From NCBI GenBank assembly GCA_902762795.1, contig CACWPM010000007.1:124001-188000 (forward strand): a DNA stretch of 64,000 nt, given 5' to 3'. Position 1 is the stretch's first letter, and each line of letters starts with the position of its first letter. Both the position numbers and the translations under genes were made by a program. The notes beneath the pieces were generated by a model that had not been told where the DNA came from, ran no database searches, and saw only the letters and a list, made by a program, of their open reading frames with translations. Below, in pieces: positions 56,872 to 63,722 of the stretch. This stretch comes from Fibrobacter succinogenes. Lineage in GTDB: Bacteria > Fibrobacterota > Fibrobacteria > Fibrobacterales > Fibrobacteraceae.

Positions 56872-57624
56872 TTGAAAATCGAAAAGAAAAAAGCCGATAA
56901 TCGCACAAAATTCTCTTATGTTGCAAAGACAGCTATTGCAACGACTCTAGGAATATCTACATCGATATCATTCGTCGCTTGCGATGAAGACGTTTCGGTC
57001 AATCCTAAATCAGATGTTCAACCGGACACTACAACCCCCAAAAGTTCCGATAGCAACGAAGAATCGTCCAGCAGCAAGTACCTAGACATTCCGCAAAGCC
57101 ACGAAGCCATCAGCAGCGAAGTCCTCGAAGCACTTTCTTCGGCAGCTCATTCAGCAACATCAGCAGTCCAAGCCAAATCCAGCTCTGATGCACAAAAAAT
57201 TTCCTCCAGCGAACAGTCCCCGAGAAGCTCTTCAACTCAGCTAAATTCTTCAGCGGAACAACCGTCCTCCAGCACAACCGCCATCGAGACAAGTTCTTCA
57301 ACCGAAGTAACATCCTCGGCAGCGCAACCACGCTCCTCCAGCGAACAGCCGGCAAACAGTTCCGCATCCCAGCCCACATCATCAGAGCCTCAATCTTCGA
57401 GCAGCTCAGAAACCTCACCCGCCTCATCCGCAGCGCAACCAACAAGTTCTTCATACAATCCTTGGGGCATGGACTACCCCAATCCCTGCGTGGGCCTTCC
57501 TGCAGGAACCACCATAGAAACAGATTTTCAGGTCATCATTTGCCCCGATTCGTCAAACTCAAACTGGCCCTCTCATGGATTCAGCATGGTTACCACGTTC
57601 GAAAGGGATGACATCGAAGTTTAA
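56872..57624 (+). CDS. Lipoprotein-like precursor 1 of a radical SAM cassette
   Basis: 250 residues, starting at TTG 56872 with GAAGGAG 7 bases upstream. I chose this start because the other three precursors begin M(K/N)IEK(K/R)K and this one reads LKIEKKK at the same distance from the lipobox. Parts: basic N-region; hydrophobic stretch and FVAC (Cys 37); SHEAISSEVLEALSS motif (~77-90); long Ser/Gln/Pro linker; CVGLPAG ... IICPDS Cys pair; C-terminal SMVTTFERDDIEV. I infer that the tail is the modified core, exported and lipid-anchored. Precursor 2 begins 9 bp later. Confidence 0.82.
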   Translation: MKIEKKKADNRTKFSYVAKTAIATTLGISTSISFVACDEDVSVNPKSDVQPDTTTPKSSDSNEESSSSKYLDIPQSHEAISSEVLEALSSAAHSATSAVQAKSSSDAQKISSSEQSPRSSSTQLNSSAEQPSSSTTAIETSSSTEVTSSAAQPRSSSEQPANSSASQPTSSEPQSSSSSETSPASSAAQPTSSSYNPWGMDYPNPCVGLPAGTTIETDFQVIICPDSSNSNWPSHGFSMVTTFERDDIEV

Positions 57625-57633
57625 GGAATAAAA

Positions 57634-58386
57634 ATGAAAATCGAGAAAAGGAAAATTACAAATACAACGATAGTTTCCTTCGCCAAAAAGAGCGCTATTG
57701 CAGCCGTTCTCGGTATGGCGGCGGTATTTTCACTGAACGCCTGCGACGACAGTACCTCGGCATCTGACAACAACTCGAATCAGACGACGGGTCCGGAATC
57801 CAGCGATGCCACCGTCCCCACCAGCAGCACCGACGAAGCAACTCCCGCAAGCAGCGAAAATGCCTCCGCCGCATCAAACCAGGAGCAGCCTCCTGCCAGC
57901 TCTAGTCAGGAACAAGCGCCTGTCAGTTCAAGCCAAGAAAAAGCACCCGAGACATCTAGCCCGCAGCAATCTCCGGTAAGCAGTTCCAACGAGGTGGTTG
58001 TCGATATTCCCCTGAGCCACGAGTCTATCAGCAGTTCCGTCATGGAAGCGCTATCGGCTGCCGCTGAAGCAAGCTGTTCCTCTACTGCCCCTACCCCAGC
58101 CAGCGCAGCAGACACGACAACAAGTTCCTCGGCCGACACAACCAGTTCCGCAGCCGGTCCGGAGTCTTCAAGCGAAACCGTACAACCGGAATCTTCGAGC
58201 GAAGCCGTCAACCCAGCAAGTTCGTCCAGCCAACCCTCCATCTGGGATATCTACGACGCGTGCGAAGGGCTTCCTAGAGGCTCTTCCGTAAACATTGGCG
58301 GCAATGTGTACCTCTGCCCCGATGGCATCGGCGGAGGGATGGGCAGCATGGTCACCACCTTCGAACGCGACGACATCGAGGTATGA
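57634..58386 (+). CDS. Lipoprotein-like precursor 2 of a radical SAM cassette
   Basis: 250 residues. Same plan as precursor 1: MKIEKRK start, lipobox SLNAC (Cys 37), very long Ser/Ala/Gln-rich linker, DIPLSHESISSSVMEALS at 124-141, Cys pair CEGLPRG ... YLCPDG, and tail SMVTTFERDDIEV (238-250). The stop codon overlaps the ATG of the radical SAM gene (ATGA), strong evidence for coupled translation and a joint role. Confidence 0.85.
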   Translation: MKIEKRKITNTTIVSFAKKSAIAAVLGMAAVFSLNACDDSTSASDNNSNQTTGPESSDATVPTSSTDEATPASSENASAASNQEQPPASSSQEQAPVSSSQEKAPETSSPQQSPVSSSNEVVVDIPLSHESISSSVMEALSAAAEASCSSTAPTPASAADTTTSSSADTTSSAAGPESSSETVQPESSSEAVNPASSSSQPSIWDIYDACEGLPRGSSVNIGGNVYLCPDGIGGGMGSMVTTFERDDIEV

Positions 58387-59477
58387 ACCTGATTCTATGC
58401 CTTACGGAACAGTGCAACCTGCGCTGCTCCTACTGCTATTACAAAGACACGCAGGCCGCCCGACATGCAGTCATGGACAATGCGACCCTTGAGCAAGCCA
58501 TCCGCGTAGGCCTCGAACGAACGCACTCCTTCGGCCAAAACCTCCTGATTGTCTCTTTTTTCGGCGGGGAGCCGCTCCTGCGCAAAGACGCCATCTACCA
58601 CGCCGTAGGGTTTGCCAAGGCTCTTGTCGCCGAAGCCATTGACAAGGGAACCGTCGGCAAGGACTTCCATCTGGAATTCACGATAAACACGAACGGCACC
58701 CTTTTCGACGATGAATTTTTCGACTTCTGCGAAAGGGAGAAATTCACCCTATTCCTCTCGCTCGACGGTCCGGAACACCACCAGAACATCGCGCGCCGCA
58801 CAGTCGACAATACCGGCAGTTTCGGCGCAATCGTAAAGAACATCCCACGTTTCGTGAAACTCAATGCGACCGCCCTCAGCACGATAACACGCGCCCACAT
58901 CGATACGCTCGCCGAGAGCGCCAAGTGGCTACACGAACAGGGCTTCCGCAGCATGACGACCAGCGTGGATTTCGACGGGAAGTGGACCAGCGAAGACTTC
59001 GAAAGGCTCGCCCGGCAATACCGCGAAATGGCTCAATACTGGTTTGAATGCCGCAAGAACGGAGACAAATTCTATCTCGGGACTATTCAGGATAAAATAA
59101 AACTGATGCTATCCGGGCGACGCTTCCGCAACTATTCCTGCCACGTGTTTTCCGGAACCATCGGGATTGCGACAAACGGAAATATATTCCCCTGCTCACG
59201 CTTCATTACCTCCAATGAAAGCGCTCCCTACAAGCAGGGCAACGTCTTTACCGGGTTCGACGAGATTGCCTGTGCCGAGTTGCACGCTTTCCTCGAAAGC
59301 GACAAGCAGGAATGCGAAGGCTGCGACATCCGTTACCGCTGCTGCGCACACGAATGCGCCTGTACCTCTTTTTACACCACCGGACGCATCGAAAGCATAT
59401 CGCCCGAAGTCTGCACGCACGAAAGAATGCTCACAGAAATTTGCGATGATTGCGCCGCAAGAGCCATTAGCGGCTAG
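58383..59477 (+). CDS. Radical SAM/SPASM peptide-modifying enzyme 1
   Basis: 364 residues. The 4Fe-4S motif CNLRCSYC (Cys 11, 15, 18) stands at the very start, so there is no N-terminal recognition (RRE) domain. Then FFGGEPLLRKDA and a C-terminal SPASM region: NYSCHVFSGTIGIATNGNIFPC, then CEGCDIRYRCCAHECACTSF and PEVCTHE, enough Cys for two auxiliary clusters. Radical SAM/SPASM enzymes of this size commonly crosslink or otherwise modify ribosomal peptides. Its ATG overlaps the stop of precursor 2. The most likely substrate is the shared C-terminal tail of the precursors. Confidence 0.88.
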   Translation: MNLILCLTEQCNLRCSYCYYKDTQAARHAVMDNATLEQAIRVGLERTHSFGQNLLIVSFFGGEPLLRKDAIYHAVGFAKALVAEAIDKGTVGKDFHLEFTINTNGTLFDDEFFDFCEREKFTLFLSLDGPEHHQNIARRTVDNTGSFGAIVKNIPRFVKLNATALSTITRAHIDTLAESAKWLHEQGFRSMTTSVDFDGKWTSEDFERLARQYREMAQYWFECRKNGDKFYLGTIQDKIKLMLSGRRFRNYSCHVFSGTIGIATNGNIFPCSRFITSNESAPYKQGNVFTGFDEIACAELHAFLESDKQECEGCDIRYRCCAHECACTSFYTTGRIESISPEVCTHERMLTEICDDCAARAISG

Positions 59478-59650
59478 TTTCCGTTTTTATTCATCTATCT
59501 TTAAGTATTGATTTTGGGCTATGGTCAGTGACCATATGCAACGAATGCAACAAAAAATTAAAGCCGAAATCGCAAAAACAGCCCAAAATGGCATTGATGG
59601 CTCCAAAACAAACTATATTAGTATTTGTTGTTACGGATTAAGGAGGATTT

Positions 59651-60202
59651 ATGAACATCGAGAAGAAAAAGGTCGCAGGAAAAACGCCTCTGTCCAATGC
59701 GGCAAAAACAGGATTCGCCTCTTTATTGGGAATGACCTCCATTTTCATGACCGCATGTCTCGACGAATCCGAGAACAATAACGCTATGGGTCCGGCTGGC
59801 CCCAACAACAGCGATGATTCCACACCCCCCGAAGCATGGTCCAGCTCATCCATCGATATCCCACTGAGCCATGAACGCCTTAGCAGCGAAGCCATTGAAG
59901 CACTTTCTTCTTCGTCTGTACAAAAACCGAGCAGCTCGTCATTCATCCCGGGCAGTTCTTCAGGGGGGCACCATGCGTTTTCCAGTTCTTCAATACCTTC
60001 ACTAAAATCAGAAAGCAGTTCTTCGAGCGTCAAAGAAGAACCGAGCAGTTATCCAGACAGCATAATGCACCCGAGGATTGATCTGGAACGCAATTGCGAT
60101 ACAATAGATTCCATGGGCGTCAATGTCATCATGTGCCATGATTATATCGAAGTTCCGATGGTGAGCATGGTTTCTACATACAACATGTACGACATCACGT
60201 AA
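59651..60202 (+). CDS. Lipoprotein-like precursor 3 of a radical SAM cassette
   Basis: 183 residues, the shortest precursor. MNIEKKK start with a strong AGGAGG ribosome site, lipobox MTAC (Cys 36), DIPLSHERLSSEAIEALSS at 69-87, a short Ser linker, a Cys pair (RNCDTID ... IMCHDY), and tail SMVSTYNMYDIT (172-183). The tail keeps SMVxT-aromatic-xxx-DI but replaces the FERD core by YNMY. First gene of cassette 2, 173 bp after the first radical SAM gene; the gap has no obvious terminator. Confidence 0.8.
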   Translation: MNIEKKKVAGKTPLSNAAKTGFASLLGMTSIFMTACLDESENNNAMGPAGPNNSDDSTPPEAWSSSSIDIPLSHERLSSEAIEALSSSSVQKPSSSSFIPGSSSGGHHAFSSSSIPSLKSESSSSSVKEEPSSYPDSIMHPRIDLERNCDTIDSMGVNVIMCHDYIEVPMVSMVSTYNMYDIT

Positions 60203-60223
60203 TAAAAAAATGTAGGGAACAAT

Positions 60224-60916
60224 ATGAAAATTGAAAAGAAAAAAGTTGTCAAGAGCACATTAAGTTCTTTCACCAAAAGGACGGTTGCGGCCGCTCTCGG
60301 AATTTCAGCATCCATCGGTTTAGGAGCCTGTGAAGATATCACCGGATCAACAATCGAGAAACAAAAACCGCAAGAACCAGAACCTTTGTGCGGCATCCAA
60401 GAATGCGGCAACCAATTAAGCAGTTCCAGCTACACCGACATTTCTTCTAGCGGAGAACGCCTCAGCAGTTCTGCCATAGAAGCTCTTTCTTCTGCAATCA
60501 AGCCAAAAAGCAGCTCTTCATTTGTCCCTCCTCCCCAAGCAGGGATTCTCCCGCCATACGAAAACGATTATCCAAGAGAGCACAAATCTTCGTCAAGTGA
60601 AGTTCCACTGAGCAGTTCATCCGAAGTGTCCGAACCGCTAGCCGGCGATCCAATTTTCACCGCAAGCAGTTCGAGCGAAAGTACGCCAAGCACAAAATCT
60701 AGCAACAGCAACGTCGAAATAAAAATTATAGAAATTGATCCAGATAGCTTAAAACAGGAAAAAAAGGACACAATTATTGATATCGATCCTAAAAAACCGT
60801 TCTGCGAAGATTCTAGCAGCGACCCAAGATGTCGAGTCAATATCTGCAAAGATTCTGACGGTTGCATGATATTCAGCATGGTGACCACGTTCGAACGAGA
60901 CGACATCCAAGCATGA
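60224..60916 (+). CDS. Lipoprotein-like precursor 4 of a radical SAM cassette
   Basis: 230 residues. MKIEKKK start, lipobox GLGAC (Cys 36), SGERLSSSAIEALSS at ~76-90, a Ser/Pro/acidic linker with KIIEIDPDSLKQEKKDTIID, a Cys-rich stretch (FCEDSSSDPRCRVNICKDSDGC) and tail SMVTTFERDDIQA (218-230). The stop overlaps the ATG of the second radical SAM gene (ATGA), copying the precursor 2 arrangement. Confidence 0.85.
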   Translation: MKIEKKKVVKSTLSSFTKRTVAAALGISASIGLGACEDITGSTIEKQKPQEPEPLCGIQECGNQLSSSSYTDISSSGERLSSSAIEALSSAIKPKSSSSFVPPPQAGILPPYENDYPREHKSSSSEVPLSSSSEVSEPLAGDPIFTASSSSESTPSTKSSNSNVEIKIIEIDPDSLKQEKKDTIIDIDPKKPFCEDSSSDPRCRVNICKDSDGCMIFSMVTTFERDDIQA

Positions 60917-61998
60917 ATTTAGTCCTTTGCCTTACAGAACGATGCAATCTACGTTGTTCTTACTGCTATTACAAAGAATCACAGGCCGACCGCAAAACGG
61001 TCATGGACGACGAGACCCTCGAACAAGCCATTCGCATTGCGCTTGAACGCACGATTTTCTTTAAGCAGATATACTTGAACATCACATTTTTTGGGGGCGA
61101 GCCGCTTTTGCGAAGAGATGCCATTTATAAAGGTGTCGCATTCGCAAAGGCGGTTATCGATGACGCTATAGACAACGGCAGAATTCCAAACAATTTCAAA
61201 TTGAATTTCGCAGTCAACACGAACGGCACGCTGTTCGATGATGAATTTTTCGATTTTTGCGAAAAAGAACATTTCCGCATTTATCTTTCACTTGACGGCC
61301 CCCAATACCATCACGATATCGCACGACGCACAGTGAATAACACGGGGAGTTTCAAAGCGATAGAAAAGAACATCCCGAGATTTGCAAAGTACGGAGCCGT
61401 TGCATTAAGTACCGTAACAAGAGCGCATGTCCAGACGCTTTTCGAAAGCGTCAAGTGGCTGCATGAACAAGGTTTCCAGAGTCTCACCACAAGCGTTGAT
61501 TTTGACGGTAAATGGAGCGGCGAAGAATTTGAAAAACTTGCCATTCAATACAAAAAAATGGCCCAGTACTGGAAAGAATGCCGTGAAAAAGGCGATAAAT
61601 TTTTTCTAGGCACAATTCATGATAAAATAAAAATAGCACTAACAAATTCTCGATACAGACTTTATTCGTGCCACGTGTATAATGGGGCAATCGGAGTTGC
61701 TACTAACGGAAATATGTTCCCCTGCACACGATTCATAACATCAAACCCAGACACCCTTTATGTGCAGGGGAACGTTTTCACAGGCTTCGATGAAAAAGCC
61801 TGCGAAGAAATTCGCGAGTTTCTCGATAACGACAAGAAGGAATGCGAAGGCTGCGACATCCGCTATCGTTGCTGCGCACATGAATGCGCCTGCACCAGTT
61901 TTTACACGACAGGAAGCATCGAAGGCGTTTCGCCTGAAGTCTGCACGCACGAAAGAATGCTCACAGAAATTTGCGATGAATTAATCAATAGTCATTAG
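60913..61998 (+). CDS. Radical SAM/SPASM peptide-modifying enzyme 2
   Basis: 361 residues from ATG 60913. Alike to enzyme 1 along the whole length: CNLRCSYC at the start, FFGGEPLLRRDA, LYSCHVYNGAIGVATNGNMFPC, CEGCDIRYRCCAHECACTSF. A longer frame from 60862 is rejected because it would read through the end of precursor 4 and add residues absent from enzyme 1. It carries more AT-rich codons than enzyme 1, so the duplication is not recent. Confidence 0.88.
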   Translation: MNLVLCLTERCNLRCSYCYYKESQADRKTVMDDETLEQAIRIALERTIFFKQIYLNITFFGGEPLLRRDAIYKGVAFAKAVIDDAIDNGRIPNNFKLNFAVNTNGTLFDDEFFDFCEKEHFRIYLSLDGPQYHHDIARRTVNNTGSFKAIEKNIPRFAKYGAVALSTVTRAHVQTLFESVKWLHEQGFQSLTTSVDFDGKWSGEEFEKLAIQYKKMAQYWKECREKGDKFFLGTIHDKIKIALTNSRYRLYSCHVYNGAIGVATNGNMFPCTRFITSNPDTLYVQGNVFTGFDEKACEEIREFLDNDKKECEGCDIRYRCCAHECACTSFYTTGSIEGVSPEVCTHERMLTEICDELINSH

Positions 61999-62072
61999 AA
62001 GTTTGTCTCTGATAAAACAGTCGCACAACACTGCCATTCTTAAGCCGATGACCATTGACGGATGACAAGATT

Positions 62073-62486
62073 CTAAAATCCGAGCACGGCCTCAGAGATT
62101 TCATTAGCTTCATCGGAACCGTCATCAGCTCGATCAATGTTGAATTCCCCCCAGCCTTCGCTTGTGCCACAGCCAATCCCAACTTCCATCGTAGACCACT
62201 TGAACACCGCATAAACGCGTTCAAAGCATTCCAAAATTTCTGTCAGGACATCCTCAGGCGGTTCGTTTTCAACGATGAACGATCCGTCAACCGCCAGTAA
62301 TTCAGATTCCGGCAATTCCTCGAATCGGCATTCGTATTCATCTGTCATGTAATCTTCGACAGAATACCACTCCCCGGAATCTACGCCCGGAAGTTCTGCT
62401 TCCGGAAAATGCTCCATGAACTCATTCCACAATGATTCCAAATCTTGCTGGATTCCAATGAAACGTACTAAGATTCTGCAATCCAT
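62073..62486 (-). CDS. Acidic hypothetical protein (137 aa)
   Basis: Soluble, strongly acidic (many Glu/Asp) with three Trp. MDCRILVRFIGIQQDLESLW start; ESELLAVDGSFIVENEPPED in the middle. AGGAGG precedes the ATG. No signal peptide. Converges on cassette 2. No family recognised. Confidence 0.7.
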   Translation of the reverse strand: MDCRILVRFIGIQQDLESLWNEFMEHFPEAELPGVDSGEWYSVEDYMTDEYECRFEELPESELLAVDGSFIVENEPPEDVLTEILECFERVYAVFKWSTMEVGIGCGTSEGWGEFNIDRADDGSDEANEISEAVLGF

Positions 62487-62685
62487 ACAACCTCCTTTTG
62501 TTTTTTAATTTAGAAAGATTTTCAGAATGTGAACGATAAGCGCCCCGTATCAACGGGTCGTGTTTACAACCCTTGGCCACTTAGTGGTTGACGTTTCCAG
62601 CGTCAGCATTTCTGCTCGACCATGCCCAAAAGAAAGCTTTTGGGCGCAGCACTCGCCTTGAATCAAACAATTCTTATAGAACGCA

Positions 62686-62721
62686 AAAACAAAAGGCTCT
62701 CTTTGAGAGCCTTTTGTTTTT
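62686..62721 (-). terminator. Terminator of ssrA
   Basis: A long stem: AAAACAAAAGGCTCTC pairs with GAGAGCCTTTTGTTTT. It begins 2 bp after the tmRNA 3' end. Confidence 0.9.
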
Positions 62722-62722
62722 C

Positions 62723-63080
62723 TGGAGGTGAGGGGAGTCGAACCCCTGTCCAAAATCACGTCCATGTACGTTCCTACAAGCATTCCCTTCGCATTTAAGA
62801 TCTCGCCTTATCCACGCCCAAGAAGGTCGGCGCGGAGTTTGACCAGCCTAGTAAATCTCGGGAGATGCCCCCAGGCATGACACTTCCCTATCCCATATTG
62901 CGTCCGGACGTACACCCCGATGGGAGCGGAATGAGGCCCGGCGTTGCCGTTAATTAGGCAGCGAGTGCGTAGTTTTCGTCAGCACTTATTTTTTTTCAGA
63001 CTTTTTAACGAGTTGCCCTCGTCTGAGACCTCGACTTGCAACTAACACTTCGGTAACCCTGTCGAAACCAGAGCACCCCC
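62723..63080 (-). ncRNA. ssrA: Transfer-messenger RNA
   Basis: On the minus strand the 5' end GGGGGTG pairs with CACCTCC at the 3' end, with discriminator A at 62723; CCA is not encoded. The 5' CTCTGGTTTCGACAGG and the 3' GGGGTTCGACTCCCC T-arm are the tRNA-like halves. The tag reading frame lies at 62954-62983 (minus) and encodes ADENYALAA followed by a TAA stop. About 358 nt. It frees stalled ribosomes and tags the unfinished protein for proteolysis. An apparent protein frame across it (62550-62783) is spurious. Confidence 0.97.
62954..62983 (-). other. tmRNA proteolysis-tag frame
   Basis: GCT GAC GAA AAC TAC GCA CTC GCT GCC TAA on the minus strand: tag ADENYALAA. The AAATAAGT run just before it is the usual A-rich resume context. 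Confidence 0.92.
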
Positions 63081-63235
63081 TTGTGTTCTACACAAGGGTG
63101 CTCGGTTGAGACAGGCCTGTCGATTAAATGCGAGCTAGCGAGCATTTAAGCTCTTGAGAACGCATGCGTTCGAAAGACCCGAAGGGCAAAATTGCTGCGA
63201 GTAGCAGGAATTTTGGCAAACCAGAGCACCCCCGT
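63065..63235. repeat. Duplicated tmRNA 5' end
   Basis: AAACCAGAGCACCCCC occurs at 63065-63080 (true 5' end) and again at 63218-63233, 153 bp upstream of it, in the same orientation. The distal copy is followed by different sequence (a hairpin from CAAAATT/AATTTTG), so it is a fragment. It sits next to the best promoter candidate. Confidence 0.75.
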
Positions 63236-63379
63236 ATATTAGAGGTTGAACACAAATATAATAAACATCTGATTAAAATGCAAAGGCATATTCAATTTGT
63301 GTTCTGGTTGAGACCTGTCGATTAAACGCGACCTTAAGGAGCGTTTAAGCCTTTGAGAGCGCAAGCTCGAAAAGCCCGA
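63104..63379. repeat. Two copies of a structured repeat with covarying stems
   Basis: Copies at 63104-63182 and 63306-63379 share GGTTGAGAC, CCTGTCGATTAAA, TTTAAGC, TTGAGA and CGAAA. Between the constants are hairpins: TTAAATGC/GCATTTAA in copy 1 and TTAAACGC/GCGTTTAA in copy 2; then GAACGC/GCGTTC versus GAGC/GCTC. Stems change on both sides together, so base-pairing itself is conserved. Confidence 0.65.
63255..63283 (-). promoter_or_regulatory. Candidate ssrA promoter
   Basis: On the minus strand TTGCAT (63283-63278), 17-bp spacer, TATATT (63260-63255). Transcription would start near 63248, about 167 nt before the mature tmRNA 5' end. I see no AT-rich -10 box right next to the 5' end, so a processed leader is plausible. 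A TAATAT at 63236-63241 is a weaker option. Confidence 0.4.
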
Positions 63380-63447
63380 TGCAAATCCGTCAAAAAAAAG
63401 CGATAATTCGTCTATTTACATACTTCAAAGGATACAAAAGAGCACAT

Positions 63448-63654
63448 AGTACGTAAAAATCGAAAAAAATAAATAAAAAAAGCAATTCTGCCGTCCAAAA
63501 AGCAGGATAAAAGAGTATTTTCCACTTCTTTTATACAAAAAAACGTAAAATTACGTACTTAAAACAGGAATTTACAATCCACAGTACGTAACACACAAAC
63601 TAAGTATCTTTCAATTACGTACTAAAGCACATTTTTTAATCATTTAGTACGTAA
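63448..63654. repeat. Third TACGTA-array element
   Basis: The 104-bp unit at 63551-63654 carries TTACGTACT/AGTACGTAA at 63551, 63583, 63615 and 63646 (steps 32, 32, 31) and shares CAGTACGTAACACACAAA (63582-63599) with the copy at 1913-1930. A lone AGTACGTAA lies at 63448. No gene here. Confidence 0.75.
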
Positions 63655-63722
63655 AATTGACTTCCACATTAAACTAGAGGCATTATTTTCGGTTACGGCG
63701 TAACAAAAAACTTGAGCTCGAA

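Noticed and set aside
59521-59781. 86-codon frame between the cassettes
   Set aside because: It overlaps precursor 3 in another frame and has no paralog or ribosome site.
60862-60912. Longer start for the second radical SAM gene
   Set aside because: It would overlap the coding end of precursor 4 and add residues not present in enzyme 1; ATG 60913 gives the same ATGA overlap as in cassette 1.
62550-62783. 77-codon minus-strand frame at the ssrA 3' end
   Set aside because: It runs through the tmRNA acceptor and T-arm and the terminator; the RNA explains the sequence.
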